From an uncultured Chitinophagaceae bacterium (GTDB lineage: Bacteria > Bacteroidota > Bacteroidia > Chitinophagales > Chitinophagaceae): DNA of 64,000 nt. Both the position numbers and the translations under genes were made by a program. The stretch is from contig CALJNC010000029.1 in assembly GCA_937981995.1 (NCBI GenBank), forward strand, positions 16,204-80,203, read 5' to 3'. Position 1 is the stretch's first letter, and every line of letters starts with the position of its first letter. Below the pieces are notes generated by a model that saw nothing but the letters and a program-made list of their open reading frames with translations, was not told the origin of the DNA and made no database searches. Positions 1 to 9,457 of the stretch are shown here, piece by piece.

Positions 1-2655
1 TGGGAGTTTGAACAATTGCGAGACCCTGCTACTAATAAAATTCCTAGCGGTATAAAATTCAAAGAAATTAATTTTCTTAAAAATATGCCGCAATCCTCTT
101 TTAAGCGAGGGCAAGAATGGCGTTTGCGTGGCCCTTGGAATGTAGGTGGTCGTACACGTGGCATGGCAATAGATGTTTTAAATGAAAAGCACATATTTGC
201 AGGATCAGTAAGTGGTGGAATATGGCAAAGTAAAGATGGAGGCAATTCATGGAACAAAGTTTCTAGCCCTAATGAGCACCCGGGTATTGTAAGTATTGCG
301 CAAGATACAAGAGCAGGTTTTGAATCTATATGGTACGCTTTAAGTGGAGAAATTACAGGCACATCAGCTGGAGGAACACGCGCATTTTACTTAGGCGATG
401 GAGCATTTAAATCTACCGATAATGGCAGCACCTGGACGCCTATTGCAAGCACGGCTATAGGTGTGCCTGGCAATTCGCTTTCAAGTGTAATCCAAGGTGG
501 TTGGCGTATAAGAACCTCTCCTACTGATGGCTCAGTATATATGGCAGTGTATGGAGCAATTTATAAAAGCAACGACCAAGGTGATACTTGGCAAGCTGTT
601 TTGGGTAATGGAAATAATTCTTATTATACTGATGTCGCAGTTTCTAATACCGGTGTTGTATATGCAGCTTTGAGTCATTTAGGTAACAATACAAAAGGTT
701 TTTTTAGATCTATGGATGGCGTAAATTTTACGGATATTACACCCTCCTACCTAAATGGTTACGAACGAACCGTTATTGGAATTGATCCGAATAATGAAAA
801 CACGGTTTACTTTTTATCTGTTCTTACTTGTGATAATTGTGGTGGCGCACCTTCGGCAAATTATCAAGGAGCTATTGAGTATGAAAGTTTCCAACGTTAC
901 ACATATAAAAGTGGCGCTGGCTCACCTGTAAATAATGAAGGTGAATGGGCCAATCTTTCAACTAATTTGCCTTTGTCGGATACTGATCCTTTTGATAAAT
1001 TTAATTGTCAAGGTGGCTATGATTTATGTGTTGCTGTACAGCCTGGTAATTCTAATAATGTAGTAATAGGTGGTACAAATGTTTATAGAAGTACCGATGG
1101 TTTTTCCACACCCAATAACACTCAGCAAATTGGAGGTTATGGCGTAGGTACTGCCCTCCCCTTTTTTGAAGTGTACCCTAATCATCACCCCGATATTCAT
1201 GGATTTATTTTTTCAAAAAGCAACCCCAGAATATTGTATACCAATTCGGATGGTGGAGTGCATAAAACTACAGACTATCTAGCACCTAATGTAAGCTGGC
1301 AAAACAAAAGCTATGGATACGTAACCACACAATGCTATACCGTAAATATCGATGAGAAAAATGTGGGCAATCAACGCATGATGATTGGCTTGCAGGATAA
1401 CGGTAATTACGTTTCCTTATCAGACAATCAACAGCAGGAATGGGAACTACCTTACAATGGTGATGGTGCGTATGGTTTTATTTCCCCTAATGATGATTAT
1501 ATAGTTACTAGTAAGCAACTAGGTCGTATTGTAAAGCTCAATTTAGATGAGCGCGGCGATATGATTCGTTATAGAAGAATTGACCCTGATGGAAAAAAAA
1601 CTAGCGATTACTCTTTTATCAATCCATTTGATGTTGACCCTAATGATGAAAACTTTTTATATCTGCCTATTGGCAAAAAACTTTTTCGCTTGGATAATTT
1701 AAAAGATATAGAAGTAAATAACAATCTCAATCAATTAAAAGACACTTGGTTTGAAATGCCCGATAGTATTTCTACAGCAGGTTATGTGCAAGGTACAAGT
1801 AGTACCACTGCTAAAATTAGCTGCTTAGCTATTTCAAAACAACCGGCAAATATCGTTTATGTAGGAACCAATAACAGAGAAATTTGGCGCATTGATAATG
1901 CAAATACTGCAAATCCGATATGGACTTTAACTAGCATTATAAATTTATCGCCAGGTGGAAATGTAAACGATATTGCCATTGATCCAGAAGACGCAGATAA
2001 GGTGCTTATATGTTACTCAAACTACGGAACGCTTAGCTTAATGTATACCGAAAATGGCGGCAATGATTGGACACGTGTAGGCGGCACGTTGGAAGGTTCT
2101 TCAAATCCTACAGGTGCTGCTCCTTCCATTCGTTCAGTAGCCATACTTAAAAAGCCTGATGGTGGACGAGTTTATTTTGCGGGTACGAGTATTGGATTGT
2201 TTAGTACGGAAGGTTTCTCAGGGCTTACAACTCAATGGAACCAAGAAGCTCCAGACTTAATAGGAGCAAATATTGTGGTTGATATTAAAGTACGTCAAGA
2301 AGATGGCTATATGGCTATTGGTACGCATGGTAATGGTGTGTTTGAATCCTTTTACTTTTCCGATGAAAATCCTAGTACGGGTGATTTGCAAGTTATTAGC
2401 TCAGTCCTTTTTCCAATGCCAGTAAATAATACCTTGCAATATTCATTTGCTACTGGTGGCGATGCTACTATTGAGCTAATGATTACTGATATGGCCGGAC
2501 GTTTTGTAATGAATAAAACAATTGGTTTGCATGCAAAAGGAGAATTCAATTATTCGCTTGATGTAAGCGAGTTCCTTTCGGGTGCTTATCTGTTTGGTAT
2601 TTTTGATAAAAACACGGGAGCCGGTAATTTTCAAAAAATAATTATTCAACATTAA
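1..2655 (+). CDS. Asp-box (BNR/sortilin-like) repeat protein with T9SS sorting domain, 5' end outside window
   Basis: The reading frame is open from base 1 (it begins W-E-F-E-Q-L-R-D), so the N-terminus and signal peptide lie upstream; a TTG at 16 is probably internal. The visible 884 residues carry Asp-box repeats of the form SxDxGxTW (SKDGGNSW at 229-252, then STDNGSTW and SNDQGDTW), typical of beta-propellers of the BNR/sortilin type. The last 85 or so residues (FPMPVNNTLQYSF, then LSGAYLFGIFDK and a basic end) look like a type A T9SS C-terminal sorting domain, so the protein is probably exported across the outer membrane. It is a paralogue of the genes at 41975 and 47137. Substrate and role are unknown. 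gldD starts 1 base after its stop. Confidence 0.85.
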   Translation, partial: WEFEQLRDPATNKIPSGIKFKEINFLKNMPQSSFKRGQEWRLRGPWNVGGRTRGMAIDVLNEKHIFAGSVSGGIWQSKDGGNSWNKVSSPNEHPGIVSIAQDTRAGFESIWYALSGEITGTSAGGTRAFYLGDGAFKSTDNGSTWTPIASTAIGVPGNSLSSVIQGGWRIRTSPTDGSVYMAVYGAIYKSNDQGDTWQAVLGNGNNSYYTDVAVSNTGVVYAALSHLGNNTKGFFRSMDGVNFTDITPSYLNGYERTVIGIDPNNENTVYFLSVLTCDNCGGAPSANYQGAIEYESFQRYTYKSGAGSPVNNEGEWANLSTNLPLSDTDPFDKFNCQGGYDLCVAVQPGNSNNVVIGGTNVYRSTDGFSTPNNTQQIGGYGVGTALPFFEVYPNHHPDIHGFIFSKSNPRILYTNSDGGVHKTTDYLAPNVSWQNKSYGYVTTQCYTVNIDEKNVGNQRMMIGLQDNGNYVSLSDNQQQEWELPYNGDGAYGFISPNDDYIVTSKQLGRIVKLNLDERGDMIRYRRIDPDGKKTSDYSFINPFDVDPNDENFLYLPIGKKLFRLDNLKDIEVNNNLNQLKDTWFEMPDSISTAGYVQGTSSTTAKISCLAISKQPANIVYVGTNNREIWRIDNANTANPIWTLTSIINLSPGGNVNDIAIDPEDADKVLICYSNYGTLSLMYTENGGNDWTRVGGTLEGSSNPTGAAPSIRSVAILKKPDGGRVYFAGTSIGLFSTEGFSGLTTQWNQEAPDLIGANIVVDIKVRQEDGYMAIGTHGNGVFESFYFSDENPSTGDLQVISSVLFPMPVNNTLQYSFATGGDATIELMITDMAGRFVMNKTIGLHAKGEFNYSLDVSEFLSGAYLFGIFDKNTGAGNFQKIIIQH

Positions 2656-2656
2656 A

Positions 2657-3250
2657 ATGAAAAACTTTTTTGTTCTATTTCTTGTTTGCATTGTTGCATT
2701 TTCTTCTTGTAGAGAAGAATCCTACTTGCCCAAACCAAGAGGTTATTATAAAATAGAATTTCCCAAAAAAGAGTATACGCAATTCGAAAAGAAGGGGTAT
2801 CCTTATCAATTTGAATTTCCTGCTTATGCTACTATTGAAAAAGACAGCTTATTTTTTGATAAAAAAACAGAAAATCCTTGGTGGATTAATATTGATTTTA
2901 AATCCCTAGGCGGTAAAGTATTCATAAGTTACAAGCAAATAACCGGAAGTGCAAGCTTAACCAAAATGCTAGAAGATTCATATCAACTGAGCTATTATCA
3001 CACCAAAAAAGCGGATTACATTGATGACCCTGTTTTTCATACTGATAATAATGTACATGGAGTATATTATAATGTTGGAGGAAATTCAGCATCAGCATTT
3101 CAGTTTTATGCAACTGATTCTGTAAAACATTTTTTACGTGGGGCATTGTATTTCGATGTATCTCCTAATGCAGATAGTTTAAAACCAGTAAGTGAATTTT
3201 TAAAGGACGACATTCAACGAATGGTTGAATCTATAAAATGGACGCGATGA
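2657..3250 (+). CDS. gldD: Gliding motility lipoprotein GldD
   Basis: The 197-residue protein begins with a lipoprotein signal peptide ending FSSC (acylated Cys19). It has the GldD pattern: LPKPRGYYKIEFPKKEY just after the Cys, then a PWWINIDF segment and a KVFISYKQI strand. GldD is a periplasm-facing lipoprotein needed for gliding and T9SS function in Flavobacterium; the exact biochemical role is not settled. The gene starts 1 base after a T9SS cargo gene and its stop overlaps the next start (ATGA at 3247-3250), so it should be co-transcribed with both. Length is normal for the family. Confidence 0.93.
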   Translation: MKNFFVLFLVCIVAFSSCREESYLPKPRGYYKIEFPKKEYTQFEKKGYPYQFEFPAYATIEKDSLFFDKKTENPWWINIDFKSLGGKVFISYKQITGSASLTKMLEDSYQLSYYHTKKADYIDDPVFHTDNNVHGVYYNVGGNSASAFQFYATDSVKHFLRGALYFDVSPNADSLKPVSEFLKDDIQRMVESIKWTR

Positions 3251-3819
3251 TAATTGTAGACGACGTATTAGTAAGCAATGATATATTGGACAAGCAATTT
3301 GTTTGTGATCTTACGCAATGCAAAGGTGGCTGCTGCGTAGAAGGCGATGCAGGGGCTCCTTTAACCAAAGATGAGTTAGCTGAGGTACACACTGCTTTTG
3401 AAGAAATAAAGGCTGAAATGAGCCCCGAAGCATTGGCAGAAGTAAAGAAAAACGGAACGCATACACGAGATGATGATTTTACGTATGTAACGCCGGTAAT
3501 AAACGAAGGCATTTGTGTATACGGTTATTACGATGACAAAGGGATTGTCAAATGTTTAATTGAAAAAGCAAATCGTGAAGGTCGTTTATCTTTTAAGAAG
3601 CCTATCTCCTGTCACCTATTCCCTATTTTGTACACCAAAAATGAAACTGCTGAATTTATAAACTACCAGCCACGAAAAAAGCTATGCGCACCTGCATGCA
3701 AACTAGGTGAAAAATTACAAGTGCCTGTTTATCAATTTTTGAAAGAGCCATTAATACGCAAGTTTGGGGAAGAATGGTTTAATGCCTTGGAGCATATTGA
3801 TAAGGAAATGCGTGAGTAA
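3247..3819 (+). CDS. DUF3109 family cysteine-rich protein
   Basis: DUF3109 proteins are widespread in Bacteroidota and of unknown function. The diagnostic N-terminus is present (VCDLTQCKGGCCVEGDAGAP), with further cysteines in GICVYGYY, IVKCLIEK, PISCHLFPI and KKLCAPACKLG, which suggests a metal or Fe-S site as in YkgJ-like proteins. I choose ATG 3247 (MIIVDDVLVS, 190 residues) because it overlaps the gldD stop as ATGA and matches the usual family start; an in-frame ATG at 3238 would add three residues. It ends 13 bases before the convergent glycosyltransferase gene. Confidence 0.88.
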   Translation: MIIVDDVLVSNDILDKQFVCDLTQCKGGCCVEGDAGAPLTKDELAEVHTAFEEIKAEMSPEALAEVKKNGTHTRDDDFTYVTPVINEGICVYGYYDDKGIVKCLIEKANREGRLSFKKPISCHLFPILYTKNETAEFINYQPRKKLCAPACKLGEKLQVPVYQFLKEPLIRKFGEEWFNALEHIDKEMRE

Positions 3820-3832
3820 GAATAGCTAAGAA

Positions 3833-4954
3833 CTACTCATTAATTTTATAAGGTGAACTGACAGAATTTGCACCAATATGTGAAAGTCTATTCATGATTA
3901 TCTCTCTATCTAAAGTGCAGATTCTTAAAAAATCTAAACAGTAATTTTTTAAGCTAAATTCAGGATAGCTATTTAGTGAATTAAGAATAAATTTAGCATA
4001 ATCTTCAATTGATATTAAGGTAAATTTCTCAATGCCTGTTTTAAATTCCTTAGAAGAATTACAAATAAAACCATTTTTACCATGATTCAAAAAACGTATA
4101 TTTTCTCCAATAGGACTAGCCAGAACAGGAATCCCAACTGAAAGGCATTGCTTAAGTTTAAAGGCTGATTTACTTCTATTAAACTCAGTATTTAATAAAG
4201 GGGATACGCCTACAGTAAATTGTTTAATTAAATTATAAATGGCTAGTTCATCATGCCAATTTAAATTGATTTGAATATCCAAAATGACATTTGGATATGG
4301 CTTAAATATTTTCTCAATTTCAACCCGTTCTTCTTGCTTCTCAACTCCCAAAAGCATTAATCTAACCTTTGTATCTATCCCAAGTAAAGCTGGAAACAAT
4401 ATTTTTTTAAGGCTTTCGCTATGTGCTTTATAATACCCTATCCATCCAATTGTAAAAATGCTTTCTCTGCTTGTCTTACTTACGCCATGGTTTATTACAG
4501 GGGAGGTCAATAAGAACGAATTGTCATTAAATTTTTTAGTGTAATTCACTAAGGTTTGACTTCCTGCAGTACAAATTGAACAATGTTTCATAAAGAAATG
4601 AACATTCTTTGGTGGTCGTCTTGTATGCTCAGCATCATCAATGTCATATATTGTTTGACGTTTTCTAATGAGTAATAATAATTTCAATGCATTAGCATAA
4701 ATACCGAAACTATAGATTTTTTGAAATACGATTATTGAACCTTTTTTTCTAAATAGCAATACGGATAAATAGATATAAACAAATTTCAATATCGTTTTTA
4801 GTTGGTAACCTGGTACAACAAATGAATAATTGATATTATGCTCTCTTTTCAATTTATCCAATGGGTATATTGCCCTATATCTTACACTAGGTTCATCTTT
4901 ATTGAAATAAGCAAACCAATAAATATGTGAAATATCATTGAAGTTCTCATTCAT
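3833..4954 (-). CDS. Glycosyltransferase, GT-B fold (group 1/GT4-like)
   Basis: The protein has 373 residues. The N-terminal half includes SVRYRAIYPLDKLK, common in this class of sugar transferases. The C-terminal half has FTIGWIGYYKAHSESLK and the nucleotide-sugar region SAFKLKQCLSVGIPVLASPIG followed by NGFICNSSKEF, the usual end of the donor-binding domain. It probably transfers a sugar to a cell-surface polysaccharide or lipid; donor and acceptor cannot be read from sequence. No other surface-sugar gene is adjacent, and its codons look even more AT-rich than the neighbours (by eye), so recent acquisition is possible. It starts at ATG 4954. Confidence 0.8.
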   Translation of the reverse strand: MNENFNDISHIYWFAYFNKDEPSVRYRAIYPLDKLKREHNINYSFVVPGYQLKTILKFVYIYLSVLLFRKKGSIIVFQKIYSFGIYANALKLLLLIRKRQTIYDIDDAEHTRRPPKNVHFFMKHCSICTAGSQTLVNYTKKFNDNSFLLTSPVINHGVSKTSRESIFTIGWIGYYKAHSESLKKILFPALLGIDTKVRLMLLGVEKQEERVEIEKIFKPYPNVILDIQINLNWHDELAIYNLIKQFTVGVSPLLNTEFNRSKSAFKLKQCLSVGIPVLASPIGENIRFLNHGKNGFICNSSKEFKTGIEKFTLISIEDYAKFILNSLNSYPEFSLKNYCLDFLRICTLDREIIMNRLSHIGANSVSSPYKINE

Positions 4955-5146
4955 TGCATTGGAAATTTTAAGAAAGTTGTTGTCATAATATGGGAGCTAT
5001 CACAAGATAGTACTTGTTGTTTTAATTAAAGTTGAAAAACAAAAAAAAGCATTGGTAAACAGCAATGTATGCAACCATACTTAGTACAAATAAGAATATT
5101 ATCGGTTTCTAATTGTATAAAGTATGAATCTAATAGATAGTAATTT

Positions 5147-5174
5147 AAAAAACCCTCCACAAGAATGCGGAGGG
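5147..5174 (-). terminator. Rho-independent terminator after the T9SS cargo gene
   Basis: On the minus strand a six-pair G/C-rich stem (arms 5169-5174 and 5153-5158, sequence CCCTCC/GGAGGG) is followed by six T residues (5152-5147). It lies 28 bases past the stop of the gene ending at 5202. The rest of 4955-5201 holds no gene, tRNA or clear promoter that I can see. Confidence 0.85.
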
Positions 5175-5201
5175 CCTATAAATAAAGGTTATTTATTTAA
5201 A

Positions 5202-6707
5202 CTATTGAACTACAAATTTTACAACTTGTGTTTTATTTTCTTTTGTATCAACAAACTGTGCTACGTAAAAACCAGCTTGTAGTTTTTGATCTAATTCAAT
5301 GTTTGATACTCCCACGCTTAATCTATCTAATGATTGAGTTGAAATTACTTTACCTGTAAGATCTAAGATACGAATCTCAATATCTTGCATGCTTTCTTCA
5401 GCAACAACTTTAAAATTAACTGCTTGATTTGCTTTAGCAGGATTAGGATATACTGAAATGCTAGCTAATTTATCTTCAACATCATTTACAGCATTTGGAG
5501 CTTGGAATTTCTTAAGGATAATTGTAAAATCCTTAGAGTAACTACCATCATTTGCTCTGATTACAATCATTTGATCTCTTGTTTCATTTGCATTTGGTGT
5601 CCAACTAAATGTTCCGTTTACCATATTACCATTTCCTGTAGGGCTGTATGTAAATGTTGCCGCATTTGTATTCAATAAGTTACTAAAGGCAGTCATAGTT
5701 AAAACATCATTATTGTTTTGATCCATTGCTCCTATGGTAAAAGTAAGAGGAGACCCTGGGTAGTAATATTGATAGTTGTAGCTTGAACTGGTATTTTGAT
5801 TATTCACTCCAAAACCAGTTATAGGAACAAATTCAGGTATTGCAACTCTTCGTCCTCCTATAGAATCTGGAGTTACAATATATTGCATATCACGAATTGA
5901 GTTCCCAATTTCAATACCATTGCGATATTCAGTTACTATAAAAGAAGCCACAAAGTTCCCTTGTAAGTCTGGCGTCCAATCTAATTGACCTGTTACATTG
6001 TTTAAAGTAAATGGTCCTGTTACAGCAGCTGATGGAGTTGTATAGCCACCACAATATGTATAGGCACCTGTAGCTTGATTTGCAGCACATACCGGAGTAT
6101 CTATTTGCCAAGCAATACTATCTGCATCCGGGTCAAAAGGTAAAGGATTATAAACCCATGGTGTGTTTACTGGTCCAAAAAATACTGGAATAGCTAAGTA
6201 ACGAGGGCTTTGATTTGCAGACATATTATCATAGGTATACTCGCAATGAATAATCATACTTGTTTTTTGAGTTAGATTAAGGATTGCATTATTTCTACAA
6301 CACTCATTTGCATAAAAACGATACTTACCATTTCCGTGTAACGCAAATATGCTATCTAATAACATGGCATCGGATTCATAATTATACATCTCTACACCAT
6401 AAGGAACACCAAGTAGTAAAAAACCAGAGTTAGCCGTATTCATAGGCATAGTCAATGACAATCCTGGAGGAGCAGAAATTGGATCCCAAGCACTTGTAAC
6501 TGTATTCCACTTAAATGCGACAAAGTCTGTTTGTGTGTAAGCAGGGATTCCTAGTGTATCTCTAAAGTTTTTGTGTTTTAAAATGTGTTTTCCATTAGCA
6601 TCTTTCTCAACCCAAATATCTCCACCCATAAGGTGAGTAGCATTTGAAGTGAAAGAGCATACTAGTAAAAGAGTAATTGCTGTAAGTAATTTTATTAGGT
6701 TTTGCAT
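5202..6707 (-). CDS. Secreted protein with T9SS type A sorting domain
   Basis: The 501-residue protein has a signal peptide of about 23 residues followed by ATHLMGGDIWV, a start seen in many Bacteroidota cell-surface proteins. The middle has Ig/cadherin-like repeats (GQLDWTPDLQGNFVASFIV and GTFSWTPNANETRDQMIVI are parallel WTP motifs about 120 residues apart). The C-terminus is a classic type A T9SS domain: SVYPNPAKANQAVNF, DLTGKVISTQSL, LQAGFYVAQFVD, VVKFVVQ. It is probably an exported adhesin-like surface protein. It is transcribed alone and followed by its own terminator. Its 143-base upstream gap showed no full promoter consensus. Confidence 0.85.
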   Translation of the reverse strand: MQNLIKLLTAITLLLVCSFTSNATHLMGGDIWVEKDANGKHILKHKNFRDTLGIPAYTQTDFVAFKWNTVTSAWDPISAPPGLSLTMPMNTANSGFLLLGVPYGVEMYNYESDAMLLDSIFALHGNGKYRFYANECCRNNAILNLTQKTSMIIHCEYTYDNMSANQSPRYLAIPVFFGPVNTPWVYNPLPFDPDADSIAWQIDTPVCAANQATGAYTYCGGYTTPSAAVTGPFTLNNVTGQLDWTPDLQGNFVASFIVTEYRNGIEIGNSIRDMQYIVTPDSIGGRRVAIPEFVPITGFGVNNQNTSSSYNYQYYYPGSPLTFTIGAMDQNNNDVLTMTAFSNLLNTNAATFTYSPTGNGNMVNGTFSWTPNANETRDQMIVIRANDGSYSKDFTIILKKFQAPNAVNDVEDKLASISVYPNPAKANQAVNFKVVAEESMQDIEIRILDLTGKVISTQSLDRLSVGVSNIELDQKLQAGFYVAQFVDTKENKTQVVKFVVQ

Positions 6708-6850
6708 AGTTAAAAGTTTTAGTTCATATAAAAGACGCAGTCAATCAGCAGAACGTTGGCTCAATGTATAAAAAATAATAAGAAAAGTTAAAATTACAGA
6801 TCATATTAACCTATGTTAATGCGCTGGTTACTAATCCGAAAGAATGAAAA

Positions 6851-8050
6851 TTAGGAGTCAGCTCCTTCAATATACTTACCTGTTATACCTTCAATTGATC
6901 CAATCATATGATTGCTATTTAATAGTACTTTATCAATTTGCTTTTCGCGCTCTTTCCAAATTTTTTCCATTTGCATTCGCTCCCTATCAATACCAGATTT
7001 TAATGATAAGTAGGCTGAGTTAATGGTTTCAACTTGTTGTCTAAACTCATTGCTAGTAAAGTAGTTATATAGCATTTCCTTTTTCTCTCCTTTGTTTTCT
7101 TGGCTATTTTTCGCTCTTGCTACACGTAAAATTCCTTCTCTTAATGACTTTACCAAACTGGCTACCTCACTAAACCTACAAATCCACACTCCATCATGCT
7201 CATCAAACATTTCTTGTTCCCTAGGCAAAGTTTGTGTTACCAGTACGCTTACATCACCTTGGTCGGCAAGTGTGTCTTCTTTTAATTTTTGAATCCAATC
7301 TTTTTTAAACTCTTTGGTACGCTTACTTTCAAATACAATTTTACCCGCTACTTTGCCTGCGCCATTTTTTACAACCAAAATGCAATCTGCTCCTTTGCGT
7401 CCTTTACCAATTTCATTTACTTCATCGTAAGGAAAAGAGTCTCTAAGTAACTGTTCAAGTGCAAGCTCCATTACTTCGCCTTGGGTTTGCATACTCCCCT
7501 GCTCTAACTTTCGCTGCGACTCTTCGGTAAGTTTCTTTTGATCGTTTAATTGTTTTTGTAGTTTTTGAATTTCCAATTCGCTTTTTTCTCTTTCTCGAGA
7601 GAGAATTTTCTCGCTTATTTGCTGTGTAAGACTTTCCTCCATCTTTAGTTTTTCTTTCTGAATCTGCAAGGCCACCTCCTCATCTTTATCTTTTAGCTGT
7701 TTTTCAAGCTCCATTTTTTCCACTTCTAATTTTTGCAAGGCTTTTCGCTTTTTGCGCTCCTCTTCAAATTTCTTTTCAATCGCCTTTACTTTATCCTCTT
7801 GTTCTTTTTCAGCAGCGTTTTTCAGGTCTTTTTCACGCTTTTCTAGCTCACCTTGTAAACGTTTTTTAAATAATTCATTTTCGTTTTTCTTCTTGTCTTC
7901 AAATTCCGATACCATTTGGTCAAATGCAGTCTGTTTTTGACGCAATTCTTTATGCAAACCTTCTTTTAGGTGTTTTTCAATATCCTTAGTTAAAACTTCG
8001 CTTAAATCATAGGTTTCACGGCAATGTGGACAAGTAATCGATTGAGACAT
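6851..8050 (-). CDS. DUF2130 domain protein, predicted PD-(D/E)XK nuclease-like with coiled coil
   Basis: The 399-residue protein begins with a short zinc-ribbon half (CPHCRETYD), followed by a highly charged coiled coil over about residues 25-190. The DUF2130 core then runs to the end: GEVMELALEQLLRDSFPYDEV, KGADCILVV and GKIVFESKRTKEF. The D...ESK arrangement fits the PD-(D/E)XK nuclease fold to which this family has been assigned. Biological role is unknown. It is divergent from the DUF58 gene; a TACTTTTG box (minus strand, 8087-8080) about 30 bases upstream could be its -7 element, without a good -33. Confidence 0.88.
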   Translation of the reverse strand: MSQSITCPHCRETYDLSEVLTKDIEKHLKEGLHKELRQKQTAFDQMVSEFEDKKKNENELFKKRLQGELEKREKDLKNAAEKEQEDKVKAIEKKFEEERKKRKALQKLEVEKMELEKQLKDKDEEVALQIQKEKLKMEESLTQQISEKILSREREKSELEIQKLQKQLNDQKKLTEESQRKLEQGSMQTQGEVMELALEQLLRDSFPYDEVNEIGKGRKGADCILVVKNGAGKVAGKIVFESKRTKEFKKDWIQKLKEDTLADQGDVSVLVTQTLPREQEMFDEHDGVWICRFSEVASLVKSLREGILRVARAKNSQENKGEKKEMLYNYFTSNEFRQQVETINSAYLSLKSGIDRERMQMEKIWKEREKQIDKVLLNSNHMIGSIEGITGKYIEGADS

Positions 8051-8122
8051 AATTAAATTATTCTTAAAGTAAATTTAGGCAAAAGTATTATCATTACTTT
8101 AGCCAAAGTATCCACCATTATT

Positions 8123-9457
8123 GTGCAAAAGAAAATTGAACAACTCAAGTACGTTATGCAGTTCTTCCCACTGCGGCTCAATTTTTTTGTGTTTCTTTTT
8201 TTTATGGTACTTATTTATCGCTTTGCTAATCAGCCCGCGGCAGATACATCCAGTTTTCATCATTTCTTGATACTCATGAGTAAGATAGGTTTTGGGATTT
8301 TAGTACTGCTTTTAATAATAAGTCTTTTATCTACCATTGCTGCTTGTTTGTACTTTATTAGGCATAGGGAGTATTTTCATGTAGAAGTACTGAATAAACA
8401 AACTGAAAAGAATACTCCTGTTATTGAAGTGCATACGTTTATGCAAAAAATATTACGCCCTTTGTTAGGTAGCATACATGTGCGTTATGAATATAATGAG
8501 CATCACCTTTCCCCTAGTTTTGCTATGAGCAGAGAAAATAGCTACTCATTTTTTCCTACCATAGGACATAGATCTAGTATTGAGTTGCCAAATATTAAAG
8601 AATATAAATTAGATGCGGCCTTGTTGAGCTTTCAGGATCTCTTCAGGTTTTTCTCATTTACATTTAAAAATGAAATTCAATCACGTTTTATAAATCTTCC
8701 TCATACAATTGAAACTAGCAAACCTCAGATTGACCCTAAATCAACTGAAACCGATGATGTAAGAACAAATAAATTAAGAAAAGTATCTGGCGAATGGCTT
8801 GAGTATAAAAAATATGAAGCTTCTGATGATATTCGTAGGATTGTATGGAAGGCATTTGCCAAAAACAAAGAACTTATTGTACGAAAACAAGAAGTGCTCT
8901 CCCCTTATGCGTCGCATATTAATTGTTATGCAAGTTTCTATAATGAGCAATCAGTTTCACAAATAAGCGGCGATGCGATGGCTGATTATTACAAAAATTT
9001 TGTGTGGTCTTTTTATCAAGAGTTATGTGAAACTGAATATCAAGTAAAACTTCATTTTGAACAGTTAAAACCAGGAGTTACAGATAAGGCTCTATTAGCT
9101 GAGCAGATTTCTCAGGCCTCTTGGCAAGATGAAGTAACACCCAGTCAATTTTTTAATTTAAAAAAAGGAAGTGTGCTTTTGTTGCATAGTTTATTGCCGG
9201 TCTATGAGTTAGAAAAAATCATTACGGCATGTGATAAGAATACGCTTGTGATATATATTGAGCTTACGAGTTTATTTAATGAAGTAAATTCATCTTCTTG
9301 GTTTAGTCGACTTTTTCTTAAACCTCAAAGTCAGCAAAACGATGATTTGATTGCTGATTGGAGGACGAATCCTGCCCGAATTAATTTAAGAAAAGAGAAA
9401 GAAAATAAAAAGTACATTTTGGAAAACAGCCTTGCGCAAATCGAAATAATAAAGTGA
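8123..9457 (+). CDS. DUF58 domain membrane protein
   Basis: The 444-residue protein has two N-terminal membrane helices (about residues 15-35 and 55-80), and the DUF58 signature SGEWLEYKKYEASDDIRRIVWK then LIVRKQE around residues 220-255. DUF58 proteins are encoded with MoxR ATPases and transglutaminase-like membrane proteins, as here, and are thought to act in cell-envelope assembly. The start is a GTG at 8123; ATG 8156 (MQFFPLRLNF) is an alternative that keeps both helices. Its stop overlaps the next start as GTGA (9454-9457), implying translational coupling. It is the first gene of a four-gene operon. Confidence 0.87.
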   Translation: MQKKIEQLKYVMQFFPLRLNFFVFLFFMVLIYRFANQPAADTSSFHHFLILMSKIGFGILVLLLIISLLSTIAACLYFIRHREYFHVEVLNKQTEKNTPVIEVHTFMQKILRPLLGSIHVRYEYNEHHLSPSFAMSRENSYSFFPTIGHRSSIELPNIKEYKLDAALLSFQDLFRFFSFTFKNEIQSRFINLPHTIETSKPQIDPKSTETDDVRTNKLRKVSGEWLEYKKYEASDDIRRIVWKAFAKNKELIVRKQEVLSPYASHINCYASFYNEQSVSQISGDAMADYYKNFVWSFYQELCETEYQVKLHFEQLKPGVTDKALLAEQISQASWQDEVTPSQFFNLKKGSVLLLHSLLPVYELEKIITACDKNTLVIYIELTSLFNEVNSSSWFSRLFLKPQSQQNDDLIADWRTNPARINLRKEKENKKYILENSLAQIEIIK

